From Agrocybe praecox (Eukaryota; Basidiomycota; Agaricomycetes; Agaricales; Agrocybaceae), in the NCBI GenBank assembly GCA_964017145.1, contig OZ024852.1:3225945-3289944 (forward strand): 64,000 bases of DNA, written 5' to 3'. The notes under the pieces were generated by a model, which saw only the letters and a list, made by a program, of their open reading frames with translations, was not told where the DNA came from and made no database searches. This document shows positions 20,637 to 33,520 of this stretch, one piece after another. How positions within the stretch are numbered: position 1 is the stretch's first letter; the number at the start of each line of letters is the position of its first letter. Made by a program: the position numbers and the translations under genes.

Positions 20637-22299
20637 TTAATCATCGTCTTGTGCCCTCGGAGCCGCTGCTTGGTCCTCTTTGGCCTTCCTCTGTGCCGCG
20701 AGTTTTTGGCGAGAAGTGTTGGATGCGGCTGAGGTTGCTGCCACCTTATTTGGGAATACTTTCCTGAATATAACACTGTCAGTGACGATCCAATGAACTT
20801 CAAATCACGATACTTACTTGTTCCACCATGTCAAGAGGGCTGCCACTCGCTTGGCCGCCTCACGTCCAACAGGTTGCTCGAAATAGTCAACTATAAACTC
20901 CCAGAAGAGCCGGAAGTTCAAACCGTCGACTACTTCGGTCCATGCGATGGCACTTGTGAGGTTAAATGCTAGCTAATGCAATGTAAGTAAATCCTGTTGT
21001 GGTTTTAAGACGTAATTTGAATACATACCATGACTGCAGCATACGCAATTGAACGCGGCGTAACCTCTTTCATAGCCAGCCTCCCTGATACGTCCTTCTT
21101 TGTAGCCTTCTTCCGCTTGGATGTCTTTTCAGGCCCCCTCTTCGCACCATCCTCTGATGACTCTTCTTCAAAGCAGTCGGCCGAGGAGGGCGACGTAAAT
21201 ATGGCACTATAAGTCTGCTCAGAATAACAGAATTAGTATCATGAAGACTCCATATGTAGAACATACTTACCTTTAGAAGGAGTCGACTTTTGAGGAAGTT
21301 GCGCTCGACGTCGTCCGCGGACCCTCGACCCTTTGGATACAGACAGGCAAGGAAGAAATCATCACCGACATTTAGTTTCATGTCAATGATGTCTTGCCGA
21401 ACCCTGACAGACGACATATTGAGTTGAAAAAAAAGAAGAAAAAAGAAAAACATACTGCGGGTTAGACCAATCATATGTAATCCCACATAATAATCTTCCC
21501 GTCGTGTCATTCTTAAATCCTCGACCCTCTCGACCTCCTGACGGCAAAGCTTTTTTGGGCTTGTAATCGGTGTTAATCCACTCAGCGAGGAGTGCTTTGA
21601 TCCTTTGAAGGTCGTCGGACCGTGCATTTTTGCCACCAAGGTCGAGCTAAAATCAACGCCGATACCGGTGAGTAGCAAACATACATGTGAGAAGGAGACA
21701 TACCTGAGTGATATAGTCGTTGATCTCTGCTTGTGAGACTTTGGGATTCCCGTCCATCTCACGGAGTTTTGGTACATGGTCCATAAGTAAAGTGTATGCG
21801 ATCTTGATACGCTCACGACTGTAGATGCTCAGCTACTATCATTTGAAAGAAATGAACACTTACTTTGCTTTCAGTACTGCCCGTTCCTCCTCAGTTTTGG
21901 TTGAGTCGCCTTCGTCTCCACTGCCTTCATCTTCGCTGCCTTCATCTTCTTCGACGAGGCGATCTGCTGCTTGATCCATGATAAAAGAGATCGGATCAAA
22001 CATAGAGACAATCCGCTGTATCCCACGTCCATCTGTCTGGATCCTTTAGAGATTATACATTAGCGAGAACCAACACATACAGAGAATATTCAATAAATAT
22101 GGATTACTTACGTTCGCTTTCTTTTAGGCCTTTTCTGACCTTCCTCCAACTCCTCGATCTTGCGCTGCTTGGCCGATAATGCACGCTTGAGCCGAACCAC
22201 GTCTGCGGGATCACTTTGAGATGTGCTTTGGGTACTGGCAGACCCACTTTGAGGAGAAGAAGACAAGGGAGGGGATGGCCCTCGATGACCAGATGGCAT
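20637..22299 (-). CDS. DUF6698-like protein
   Basis: Eight exons join in frame (22299-22112, 22043-21864, 21818-21704, 21646-21456, 21403-21271, 21214-21029, 20972-20818, 20763-20637), giving about 424 residues. The amino end is Ser/Pro-rich, then basic and coiled (LKRALSAKQRKIEELEEGQK), then acidic (EEDEGSEDEGSGDEG). Residues of about 160-390 show the order of motifs I associate with DUF6698, an Agaricomycete family: GRGFKNDTTGRLLCGITYDW, FLKSRLLL, SAIFTSPSS, VTPRSIAYAAV and AALLTWWNKQVFPN. Its molecular function is not known. The carboxy end is basic and Ala-rich. It is divergently arranged with the Plavaka transposase, whose start lies 525 bp away, so they may share a promoter region. Every intron has GT-AG ends and is about 50-70 nt. 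Confidence 0.8.
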
Positions 22300-22823
22300 T
22301 CAAACAGGATCGAAGAGAGCAAGACACCTGAAATGGTGGTCAAGTACGAGTCGAAGAAAGAAGGTTGCGGCATACCTGCATTTTATTTTGCCCAGCTTCC
22401 AGATGATCGCGCAGCGGAACAAAAAAATTTACATTTCGCCCTACAAGACAAATAGCAAATGAGTTGGTGCCCAAATGAGGTATACGAGTATATGTGCACA
22501 CACAAACCAATATACTTCTCTTTATTTTGTGCCGGCCCAGGAATAAATGATAGGCTGTTGGCTGCCAGATGTGGACGATGAAAGGGAGAGGTAGGACTTT
22601 GGTAAAATTTGACTCGGTTGGGTCTTTGGTCACGGTCATATGATCTGTGGGAAATCCCAGGTTTTCCTTTCGGGCGCGTCGCGTTAACCAAAGAGGCTTA
22701 CTGTTACCTTTCTGGAGTCCCTATGGTTTCATCTTGAGCTGAAAATCTCTGATGCGACTCTTCAATACGTCGAAAAATTGGCTTCAAACCATTATTCTAA
22801 TTCTGGTAGTCATCTTTTCGTTG
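22300..22823. promoter_or_regulatory. Shared divergent intergenic region
   Basis: These 524 bp separate two start codons pointing away from each other. They must hold both promoters or one bidirectional promoter. No TATA box or palindromic operator stands out, and no transposon end was recognised here. Confidence 0.35.
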
Positions 22824-25800
22824 ATGACTGCTCTAGAGTGTGTTACAACTTGCAAGCGAGCCTTTCCAACTCACTCGGGCTTATCCAAACACAAACGAAC
22901 ATGCAAATTTGTTCAAGAACTTCGCGAAAAATCAAAAGCCATTCGCCATGAGTCTACACGGCTTCCCGCAATTGGTGCGAAGTCAACTTCTGGCTTGTCC
23001 GACCGCAAGATTAGACAAAATGTATGTTGATAATATCTAGTCTGGTCTTTCTGACGTGTACTTATATTATGTTAACAGTCCAAGTCAGCATCAATTAGTA
23101 CCTCTATAGCACCGGCACTGGCGTTGGATACCCCACCATTTGAAAGTGATATCTACGACATCGAAATGACCGATACCCCCAACTCGCCAACTATAAGTTC
23201 ACAATCTATGTTACCTTCTGGATTACGACCAAGCCCTCCACCTCTTTCTCTTCCTCCAGCGTTACCGTCAGAACCGCTACCTGTTTCTGGTCGTCCCTAT
23301 CGCCAATGCAGGATTCCACGACATGTGCCGGATGTCCTACCTGACGCTGCACCCACATTACCTGAACCCGAACAGGAACCTACACAATCACGCCCCCGTA
23401 CTGTCAGGTTAATCGTACGTGATCGACTTGTCACAATTGCCAATTTGTTTGGAATATGGCGAGATTACCCAAGACGACCAACTCGAGATCCTGATGCATC
23501 ACTCACCTTGGCCGATCTTGCAACATCCACTCGTCAGGATAATGTTACCTCACGGCCAGTTGAAATAGAGCAAGACGCAGAAGGTCAACAAATGTACTGG
23601 CCATTTTCCAATGCGACAGTTCATGGTGTTATGAAATGGCTGAATAATGGAAATTCAATGAAGTCCGAGGCCGAAACGACTAAGCTGGTCCACGACGTTT
23701 TTCTTTCACCCAATTTTGATCCCGAACATTTAGTTGGTTTTAACGCACACATCGAAAATCAGCGACTGGACAAAGAGCTACGGAAATCGAAACTTCGCAG
23801 CATGTTCAAGGAAACCAATGTCGATATCCTTGTTCCTTCAGGCGACACCAACATCAAGCCACAATCATTCACAGTCCCAGGACTACTTCATCGAAGCCTT
23901 GTTATGGTCATTCAGGAAGCATTCAACAGTCCCCTCTCGCACCTATATCATTTTTCTCCCTTCAAACTTTATCAACAATCACCAATCACCAAGGAGCCGG
24001 AACGTGTGTATGGCGAAATTTATACATCAGACACTTTTTTGGAAGAACACGAAAAGGTTCAGAAAGCGCCAGTCCCCCCAGATGATCCACATTGTCAGCG
24101 AGAAAAGGTTGTTGTGGCATTGATGTTCTCATCAGATGCTACTCAATTAGCTGAGTTCGGAAATGCGAAAGGATGGCCTATCTATTTGATGCTTGGAAAC
24201 TTGACAAAATATATACGTGCTCAGCCCAAATCGGGGGCTATGCATCATGTTGCATATATACCTTCAGTATGTATAATTATTGTTCAATTTTTTTACAGGT
24301 ACTTACTGCATGTTTAGCTGCCTGACTCATTTTATGACTTCGCTGCTTCATTTTTTACAAAATGGCGTAGTCAAAAGTCACAACTTCTTGCTCACTGCCG
24401 CCGTGACTTAATGCATGCTGTGTGGAAGACTATTCTGGACGACGAGTTTATTCATGCATATACATATGGAATTGTGATCAAATGCATCGACGGCATAGAA
24501 AGGCGTATCTACCCTCGGCTATTCACATACTCAGCAGACTATCCCGAGAAGTACGTCATCTGACTTCATCCTGAGTTTGACATTACTTATGTGCTATAGG
24601 GTGCTGCTGGCGACTATACGTGACAAGGGTGCCTGTCCATGTCCCAGATGTACAGTCCCCAAGTCACTTCTCGATCGGTTAGGCCTGCGACTGGACATGT
24701 CAAGACGTATCAAAGAATTTCGCAAGTACTATGCCGACAAAGTAGCTCGCGCACGTCACAGCATTTATAATCTAGGTCGAGGCATAGGAAGCGTCGCCGT
24801 GGATAATTTGTTGAAAAGCTTCTCTGGTGTTCCAACAGAGGTCTGTGCTAATCTGAATGCTCTCCGATATATTTCTGACATTTTTCCAGAATGCATTTGC
24901 TGCACGGCTTGGAGAAGACTTCAATCCATCGAACATGCTTGCTGTAGATTTACTACACGAGTTCGAGCTGGGCGTCTGGAAAGCCCTATTCACCCATTTA
25001 ATCCGAATATTGTACGCTGCTGGGCGGGGGTCAGATCATTTAGTAATTGAGCTTGACCAGCGGTAAGTTTGATTCTAGTGTTTTTTTTTTGTCATTATTT
25101 ACCGGTGACGGACTGTATGATCCAGATATCGACAGATTTCTAGGTTCGGTGATGGCACTATTAGAAAATTCTCAAATAACAGCTCGGAAATGAAGAGACT
25201 TGCTGCACGAGACTACGAAGATCTTCTCCAGGTAGGTCTATATTTGATTATTTCTTCTTGATTCTTATTTCAGTATCTACAGTGCTCGATTCCTGTTTTT
25301 GAGGGCCTGCTAGAAGAACCCCATAACCGTCGTCTAATGAAGCTTCTGTACCGAACAGCCGAGTGGCATGCTCTGGCTAAATTACGCATGCATACGGACA
25401 GCTCGTTGGACCTACTGGAAAAGCTCACCACCGAATTTGGACAGCTCATGCGACAATTCCGTGACATGACGTGTACTCATTTTGCAACGACTGAGCTTCC
25501 AAGAGAAGCAGCAGCCCGTGTTCGACGAACTCAAAAACAGGCCACAAACACATCTGCGCTATCTGGGGAACCTACTCAGCAATCCGGACGACGAGTGAAA
25601 ATATTCAATCTAACAACAATCAAGTTCCATTTCCTCGGAGATTATGTATCATGGATAAAACGCATGGGTACAACGGATTCATATTCAACGCAACTAGTGT
25701 GTGGATAAATTACATGGTTTATAAGTGAGCTGCTAATCGATATCTTGTCTAGGGAGAATTGGCGCATCGCATGATCAAAAGCTTTTACGAGCTCACAAAT

Positions 25801-26956
25801 AAAAAGGATGCAATGAAACAAATAGGGAAAAAATACAGTCGACTCGAAGCTCTTCGAGGTTCTGAAAAAATCGAAACTGAAGAGGCTAATATCCATAGCT
25901 CTCTCGAAGACCATCACTATATTTCTAATTCTCGAAATACGCCAGTTAAATTATTCCCTTTTCTCCATTCAACTCCCGATGACCCAGCTAAAAAGGTAAA
26001 GAATTACATGAATTTTGCGAATTACTGTACTTACAAAGTGGTCGCTATAGGACTTTATTCCCAAGCTCAAGAATCATATTCTTGGTCGCTTGCTCAACCG
26101 CCAATTTGATGGGTGTGATGAACACACAGACTTTACGGACGAAGATCGAAACAACGTCTACATTACAAACAACACCATGTTTCGACATCAAACTGCGCGA
26201 ATTAATTATACCTCATACGACATGCGGCGGTCATACGACACTATTAACCCTCGCATTCGCCCATTCGTGATGGTTGCAACACCAGAAAAAGAACCTGGCG
26301 CACATCCTTTCTGGTACGCACGAGTACTTGGTATATTTCACATCGACGTACAACATGTAGGACCACGATCGAAGAACTTTCGACCCAAGACACTTGAGAT
26401 TCTTTGGGTACGATGGCTAGGAGTAGAGCCCAGTTACTCTGCAGGTCGCAAACAAGCACGCCTTCCAATGGTTGGATATGTCCCAGATAGCGACGACGAC
26501 GACTTTGGTTTCATTGACCCGGCCCTTGTACTGCGAGGCTGTCATCTCATTCCAACATTCTGTCGCGGACGCACAGATACATTGTTATCCACCGGAGAGA
26601 TCACAGAAGCAAGGCCCGCTGGCGAGACAGATGACTGGATGAATTACTACGTGAACATGTAAGGATGTTTTGTTCTCACTGGTGTTTTTGAGATTGATTG
26701 CATTACTAGCTTTGTTGATCGCGACATGTTTATGCGTCATATTGGTTTAGGAATTGGTCACAAGTACCAAGAAATCGGAGTTGATATAGAAAGTATTGAA
26801 AGCGAAGACATTATGATAGAAGAAACTGAGGAGGACCACACTGCGCAGCCGGAAAGCGTGGAAGACGAATGGGAAAGTGATTTCGATGAAGAGGAGGATG
26901 TGCAACAATCAGATAGTGACGGCGATGATGAGTGTTTAGGTTATGATGATTTGTGA
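22824..26956 (+). CDS. Plavaka-type transposase
   Basis: Ten exons join in frame: 22824-23021, 23079-24266, 24318-24550, 24600-24840, 24890-25062, 25126-25231, 25274-25696, 25753-25995, 26051-26658 and 26710-26956, giving about 1219 residues. The protein begins with a zinc finger (C6, C10, H23, C27), then a long Pro/Ser-rich linker. The main body has motifs I recognise from Plavaka transposases of mushrooms, such as YGEIYTSDTF, VVVALMFSSDATQLAEFGNAKGWP, CPCPRC and DLLHEFELGVWK. It ends in a strongly acidic tail. These proteins move DNA elements related to the CACTA group. No frameshift or stop is seen, so it may be active or recently active. An in-frame upstream ATG at 22752 would add a hydrophobic stretch and is less likely. 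Terminal inverted repeats of the element were not found. Confidence 0.85.
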
Positions 26957-27048
26957 TACTAATTGCATAGTAGAAAACACCAAGAATATCATATTACGTC
27001 GGAACCAGTAATACAACAATGTTCGTAATTCTATCCGGAACAGAATCC

Positions 27049-27731
27049 CTACAAAAACTTGTGAGTCGCGTTTACAGTATGGACAAACAGAGCCAAGTGC
27101 TCTTTTAGGCCGCCCAATTCGACCCGCATCGCAGTCAACTCATCCTCGGTACGTCTGAGTTTGTCTTCGTGTGAGTTTGAACGCAACCGGTCTACCTCAG
27201 CTCTTGCTTCGTTGAGGTTGCGAGTAAGATCGCGGAATTCTAGCTCATGACGGCGGTGATTCTCACGCATGGCATTGAGAAGCTGAACAAACGGTGAGAA
27301 GGGGTCGTATGTATCAACTGGCAAAAAGAATGAGATCGCACTTGGAGCAAAGATTTAAATAACGTACGAGGGGACTCCTGCATATGCTCGTCTACCTCAC
27401 TCCCAGCCTGAGATGAAGGGGCCGTCTTGTCGGTGGTAGCAGGTGACGGGACTGATGCTGTGGCATTGGCATCATCGGTAGTAGAACGTCTAATGCTGCG
27501 CTGAGTGAGCTTTTTCCTTACACGAAGCGCATTGATGGCCAGAGGGCTGCTAGGGAACTTGTTGGAGCTTGCTGAAGGAAGCGGGAATTGTGAAGGTGCT
27601 TGCTTGCTTGGGCGCGCCGGTAGAGAAAGTGCTTTGGGCACTTGGATAGGGGTATGTTGCTTGATAAGACTTGGTGCCTGGCTTTTGGCTCGACCTTTGC
27701 CTTTTTTGCCACGCTTGGATGTATTGGCCAT
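27049..27731 (-). CDS. Small coiled-coil protein, unknown function
   Basis: Two exons (27731-27368 and 27317-27049) join in phase to about 210 residues. The first half is basic and Ser/Pro-rich, starting MANTSKRGKKGKGR, likely disordered and with a possible nuclear signal. The second half is a predicted coiled coil of about 70 residues (NLNEARAEVDRLR ... LRRTEDELTAMRVELGGLKE) with Leu at heptad spacing. The gene is tail-to-tail with the Plavaka transposase, with stops 92 bp apart. It has no recognised family. It could be an accessory gene of the transposon or an ordinary neighbour. Confidence 0.7.
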
Positions 27732-28372
27732 GGTACCAGCGTAGACAATGTCGGGAAAGGGAGCAGTGGAAGGTGTGCGTGGAAAAAGAGTTGAACAGAC
27801 AGACCGAGGAAATTTATACAGCAAATGGATGTAAGTTGAAGCACGTAGGATGAAGGTAGTACCCTCTTCATCTTTGGTCCGCTGTCGGAATCCAAATGAG
27901 TCAGAGAGTTGGAGTCCCTATGAAAATAGTTGGGGCCATTGAGAATGGTAGGGAGATGATGTGCGGGACGTCAGTTATTGGTAACTGGAGAGCGTATAGA
28001 TAGCATTGGCGCATCAGCAAACCTGGTGTGCCCTGGTAACCGCAACATTGTTTGGCAGGTTGGCCAGGACCAAACATCCAAATATATTATTATTTTCCAT
28101 AACCTCTTACAATGCCTTGCACACGCTACACAATACATACGCGACTTCCCAATTTCATCCAACTTTGGTGATTTTTCTATAAGTCATCATGGGAGAATAT
28201 AGTAAGTCAGTAATGTCTTTAATTCAATTATAAACCTTTGGATAACTAATGATTGCCCTAGACCCATTGCCTGCCGTCGGCGCCCCGACAGGGCTCGTCT
28301 GCATACATCAATAATAGCACGACTGTCTAGACGTACGCCTTGGATTCCATAACAGACAAAGGTCTCAACATC

Positions 28373-29139
28373 ATGAACACCTACAACGCCGACGACCCTG
28401 TCTGTCACGTCAACTATTCGCAGCTATACGAAGTGGTGGAAAGCTCACAGCCCGAGGAAGACGGTCTCACACCAGTGCGTCATATTTAAATTTTATCTCA
28501 GCAGTAAAAATTATATCATTACTCTTTACTTCCAGCTTACTATCACCGCCCGCGCTTGCGATGACAATGCTCTCGAGTCTTTATCAAAACCTATGGAAAG
28601 TAAAACACCAAACTTGGAGTCGCAATCGGAGCATTCAATGGGTCGAGATCCCATGGCAGACTTGTGCTGGATGGCTGATTCTCAATACCTCAACTGGATG
28701 GACGAAAGTCAATACAATATCAAGGACCAAATTCAAGTATCATCACCTTCGACAAGGGAACCACCAAACCACGCTCTGAGCCCAGTCAGAGCAGCTTCGA
28801 CCAACTCACGTTTGGTGTTGGATGGGCAATTGGTTTCGGGTGTTGGGATGGGTAGTAATTCAGGTCCAGCATCACCAGAGGTAAGCTTTTTGCTGATCAT
28901 TCACTTTTTTTTCACTAACCTCCCGTGGCAAGTCTCAACCGGGGGCTTTGAGTATCGTCTCGCACCCTCCTCCTTACATGCGGCACGCGAAAAATCCTGG
29001 AAGACGTATCACATCACAGCAAGCCCGCAAACTAATGGTGAAATACGGCCGTGAGCTCTCCGTTCTCAAGTCAATGCAGAAGAGGGTTCAACGACGCTAC
29101 AAGAGGATGGCACAGATCTCGATGGGATGTAATAGATAG
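28373..29139 (+). CDS. Small basic-ended protein, unknown function
   Basis: Three exons (28373-28474, 28536-28880, 28933-29139) join without phase change to about 217 residues. The chosen start is the ATG in a good context (ACATCATGAAC). An in-frame TAG lies about 45 bp upstream, so an earlier start is excluded unless another intron exists. The middle is polar with DxxWM-type repeats (ADLCWMADSQYLNWMDESQ). The end is basic and helical (RRITSQQARKLMVKYGRELS ... KSMQKRVQRRYKRM), suggesting nucleic-acid binding. No domain is recognised. It is divergent from the coiled-coil gene at 27.05-27.73 kb, 640 bp away. Confidence 0.6.
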
Positions 29140-30151
29140 TATACTTACATCAGTAGCATCTTTATAGACATAATTATGACAGCCAACTATGGGCGACATT
29201 GTGGCTACAACATCAGTATCAGACAGACATGGTTCTGTAACATGAATAAAACATTGCATTAATCTTATATTGTGAGTGTAGATATTGTATCGACATTGTG
29301 AAGTACATAAAAGTATTGTATAGAGCTACGGATTCTTCAAAAAGATTGGAGCACCTCTATAAGTAACTAAAAGTATGATCGAGGGATCATAATCACATAT
29401 AATGGGATACCTATTTCAACAACCGTTGCATCAGATTGTCGGTGTTGTAGGTACCAATAATTTATTCCATATTTTACTGATGGAGTAGCAGTGCTAATAG
29501 TACTATATGAATCTCGAACGTTTTCTTCGACAAAAAATAGAAATAACTCGTACTCGGAGGCGCTAATCCCCGACACGGACACGGACCTGAGATACTCAAG
29601 TGGGAAGGAGGATCTGTTTACCTAGTGGCTGGCGCTCAAAAAGCAGGAAATGGAACAGACTCGGTTGGACCGACCTAGAAGTTTTTCAAGCAACTTGCTT
29701 CTCTCGAATAGACTCTAGACTCCAGATGCTGGTCGGTCGTCGTTGGCCGTTCGACTGTACACACAGACCGACCGTTCGATTTCGGTTGATTTTGAATTGT
29801 GTAGCAATTTTGGGAAGGAGCGACGATGACCGGGTTTGTGTCATGTCCGAGTCGCTCGAGGCAGTAAACGAATAAATTCAACACTACTAACGAATTCAAA
29901 CCTGTCTTTACCAGAACCAGATAGTCCACCAGTCAAAAAGAAGAAACTATATTTGAATTCAAGTGTATGTGTATGATACGTACATAGACGTAGGTGTAGG
30001 AAGAGAATACATAGCGAATTAATGAACGCGATGCGATAGTGATCAAAGGAACGATAGAAATGTATGTAGTAAAAGTAAAAGTACAGTATACCGATGCACG
30101 TCTTGTAATTCCCTGCCTCGCTCCCCTAATATCCAATCCCAATCCCAACCC
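29140..30151. other. Gene-free stretch
   Basis: AT-rich in the first half, with no frame, repeat or family recognised. A GGTCGGTCG-type run lies near 29.73 kb. Confidence 0.4.
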
Positions 30152-31792
30152 TCAACCTCCCCCCACCCGCTCACTCGCGAGGATCAGATCATCCCATATA
30201 TCGGCTTTTTGGGCGTCTGTGAGGGAGTATTTCTCGTTCTCTTTTGAGTGAGGGTCTTTTGACGACGATGTCTTTGTGGGGGCTTTCTCTTTTCTCGGCA
30301 CCGGAACGTGGTGGTTAGCAGCAGACTCTGTCGATGCTGACGATACCGCTGTCGATGGTCTCCCACAAAGCGATGAAGTTGACTGCCTCTCCGATCGGAT
30401 ACCTTCGGGCGTCGTCCTCAAATGTGCTGTACCCATGTTCGTGCCCGTGTTTGGAATAGCACCCGCCGTAAAAGGTCTCTTGGACGCCTTTAACTTTGTC
30501 GTCCGACCTTGAAAATGAGGAAGAGTACCGGAGGTGGAAGAAGCGGAAGGATAGGAAGGATAGAAAGGAGAAGGAACCGCATAGCCTCCCAAAGACAACA
30601 AGAACGATCTCGTCAGGAGTTTGGCTAAAAATGAGCGACTGCGAGGTTTTGTTTTTGTTTTCTGTTTTGCATTCCCGTCATTTCTTCCGCTTCCAGCGTT
30701 ACTGGTGTGCCCAACGCTGACAGTCGAAGTAATCGTGCCTGGTATAGAAGGGTGTGGTGATTTAGATGGACATGGTGTCGGTGTTGATGAATGTTAACGT
30801 TCGTAGATGAAGGAGGCGTGCTAGGCGACGTAAGCGACGATTTAGATACGTGCCTCAGGCGTGGTGTTGTTAGGCTTGTCGGTGTCATTGTGTTCGTGTT
30901 TTATATCGCTAACGAAGATGCAGCACCAGCACCAGCCTCCGTATCAACAGAAACCACCGGTCTGAGCGTCGCAGTCCTAGCGCTGCTCGTCGCGCTAGGA
31001 GTAGTGACAGCAGCAGACGTAGGTGTAGGTGTCGATGTCGATGATGCAGGGGAGGTTATGCCAGCCGTAGCTCGTGATAGGAGTGTGGTGTTTGTTGCAG
31101 GAATTAGTGAGTGGTAGTGTGCTGATGGAGGAGCGGACACGTCCGACGCAGGTACTGTAGGTGAAGAAGACCCATCCGAGGATGAAGAAGGGTAATACAA
31201 TTGGGAGAGGGGAGACGAGGCTAAAAGGAATGAGTATATGATATAAAACATAGATAAATGACATACCTGGAGACTTTAACAGGCGCACGATAGGGCGAAA
31301 GTTATTAACCACTTCGTCGACGCTGAATGTCGGTATTGTTGGTGACACTTGCCCATCATCGGCTGCTGTACGTATACACGGAGCACCATCCTCCTCCTCA
31401 TAATCAAAACTAACCCCCCTTCCCCAACTCTCTCCTCTCTCCTCTCTCATTCGCATTCGCTGCCAACCCAGCACCACCAAACCCAGCAGCATGCAGACTG
31501 TAACCGAAGCCATGCTTGCGCTTCTCCCTAGGCTAGCCACATTCTCCCTCTCCCTCCTCCGCTCAAGCCTCTCCCTTTCCTTCGAAAAATCATTAAAGTC
31601 TCCGTCAATCGTTAACCCAAAGTCCGTCTCCGGGTCGTCATCAGGATCAGGCACGACCCTCTGCCCATCATCCACTGTCGCAGTGTCAATGCCATCACCG
31701 AGAACAAGGTCGACCGACCCTCTCCTCCTCGACCGATCCCCCACCCTGCTCGTCCCCTCCTTCGTCGTCGCCGTAGCCGCCCTCGCCTTCAC
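30152..31792 (-). CDS. Single-pass membrane protein with Ser/Thr-rich tail (model partial)
   Basis: A long minus-strand frame from about 31792 carries a basic stretch, an acidic DPDDDPETDFGLTID, a charged DFSKERERLERRRE helix, then a membrane segment VTVCMLLGLVVLGWQRM followed by basic residues. After VVNNFRPIVRLLKSPG an intron (about 31264 to 31212) leads to a Ser/Thr/Pro/Ala-rich stretch. The last part (about 30.80-30.15 kb), rich in Ser, Thr and Lys, ends LTDAQKADIWDDLILASERV. The link across about 30.90-30.78 kb needs a frame change and is unresolved. Upstream, ATG 32728 opens a short frame with a good signal peptide (MGYPLKLYLFSFSLLLPACA), which could be the true start through further introns. 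Function unknown. Fragments of it lie at 1-237 and 3.6-4.0 kb. Confidence 0.5.
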
Positions 31793-32850
31793 TTATCGTA
31801 CGATTACTACTACTACACATTGCCACACCCTCCACCTCCACCGGTCATTGCTTCTTCTTTCCCTCCTTTGCACCACCCTTCCCATCACCCTTCGCACCTC
31901 TACCCCGCTGGCGAACCCTCAATGTATCCCTCGACCCGCCAATACTCGTCGATGTCGTTCTCGGTACCAGCAGAGGCAATAACCCAAGCCCATATAGTAG
32001 TTCCACAGACGCCGAGTGGACAAAGGTCCATCCTTCATGGTTGGGATAATGATACAGAGGCGACGAGCCGCCCAAAGTTGATAGGGGTAGGTGTAGATGA
32101 AGACGAAGAAGGGCCGCCTGTACAAAAGATAGTTAGTTAGTCAGTTACAAAGAAAGAAAACATCAGAAAAAGGGAAAGAAAACGAGAATAACAGAAGAAA
32201 GAAACTCGGCCTCGGCCAAGGTGCACGAAGACAAGGCCGAAAAGGAAAATGAAAAAAAAAAAAACTCACCCAATCCGATCCTCGATAACCTCTACAATAG
32301 CCTGTGGACTACCGTCCACGCTCCTCCTCCGCCACAGCCAAAGAGGTAGCCACAGGTGTAAGGATCGCCGTTGACGTTGCTGTTGATACGGAAGGCCCCA
32401 AAGCAAACGTAGGCGTCGCAGGCGTCGTCGGCGAAGCAGAATCGTCGGATAACGAGCCTCCAGGCACGGAAAGGCGTTGACCTTGGCCTGCCGGTGTCAT
32501 CGTTATCGTCGTGCGGGGTAGTGCAGACCAAAAGCTGACAGAGGCATCCCAAGCGACCTTTTCTCAGATGTATCTCAAAGTCCTCCGCGCATTCTCTTAT
32601 TTTATGCACGCCCTCCCCAACGAATATCACTCAATGTCAATTTGGGACGAGCGATGCGATGTGCAGCGTGCACAGGCCGGCAGCAACAAGGAGAACGAGA
32701 ACAAGTAAAGCTTTAAAGGGTAGCCCATTTAATTTGCTGCGGGACGTGGTTGAGACTTGAAGCTTGAGATCTGAGAGCCTAGAAATGGAATTGGAAAGGG
32801 ACACGAGGAGATGAATTAAAGTGGTGGATGAAGGTGGCAAGATGAATCGA
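31793..32850. other. Possible upstream exons of the membrane gene, opposed by a plus-strand frame
   Basis: The minus strand has the signal-peptide frame at 32728 and a Ser/Thr-rich frame at about 32500-32309 (SVPGGSLSDDSASPTTPATP). The plus strand at about 31790-32140 has a separate, very protein-like open frame (YPAGEPSMYPSTRQYSS ... DEDEEGPPVQKIVS) ending in a stop. The two cannot both be coding across 31.8-32.1 kb. I could not decide between them. Confidence 0.35.
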
Positions 32851-33140
32851 TGTCGGTCAAGCAAGGTGGCAGTGCAATCTAACCTGGTCAGATTAGATTA
32901 GATAGCTCCTGTTGCATAGCCGAACAACAATTATTTCTTGACCGCTACTACCATTTGGCGAGGCTGGTCGACGTGTATCCAAGCTTAGCGCTCAGCGCTC
33001 AGCCATCACGATCCCAGATAGACCGAACCTCTCCAGCAGGCGTCACGATCATCCTTGGGCCTTACCAGGCACAGATCGAAACTCTTGAAAAACTTGTGAA
33101 AAACTCGGTGGTGGGCACTGGTGGAAATTCCTCGTTCTAG
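32851..33140. repeat. Single-arm copy of the 6.2-kb inverted repeat
   Basis: GTGGCAGTGCAAT, CCTGGTCAGATTAGATTAGA and a diverged continuation (CGTGTATCC, GACCGAACCT, ACTTGTGAAAAACT) follow the same order as the right arm at 6.26-6.56 kb, in the same orientation. No opposing arm is present here, so this locus does not form the hairpin. Confidence 0.6.
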
Positions 33141-33404
33141 CCTTGATGCCTGAATCAAGCTTGAACGTCGAGTCATCCAATGTAGTTCTATGGTCAGTAT
33201 ACCCATGATTCGTAAGATCCACGGCCACCAAACCTGTACATCCTCACCTTACCGAAAATTGGATTCAACGTCCGCCAGCGATCCCACCAACGGAACTAAG
33301 GAAACAGGGATCAGTTTGAATCTTACTAGGAAATTAACCGTACGCACGATTTCACATTATATCCTTCTTTAACATAGATCACTTTTTAAGTTAGTTTAAT
33401 TGCG

Positions 33405-33520
33405 AGAGACGCTCGCGTCCCAGTTGCATTGCCACGCAAATCACGCAGACGATAGGGGTGCAGAACCACCATGAGGGATAGAGGCAGTGTTGATGGGATA
33501 TGGGTGAGAAATTTTGTCTA
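33405..33520. repeat. Segment shared with 7.35-7.48 kb
   Basis: Matches in the same orientation around CGCAGACGAT and TTGATGGGATA. It lies between the arm copy and the 33.9-kb segment, which is part of the collinear order shared with region 6.2-8.1 kb. Confidence 0.5.

Noticed and set aside
22715..27924. 13-bp direct repeat TGGAGTCCCTATG on both sides of the Plavaka gene
   Set aside because: A shared 13-mer is expected by chance several times in 64 kb, and no terminal inverted repeats adjoin it.
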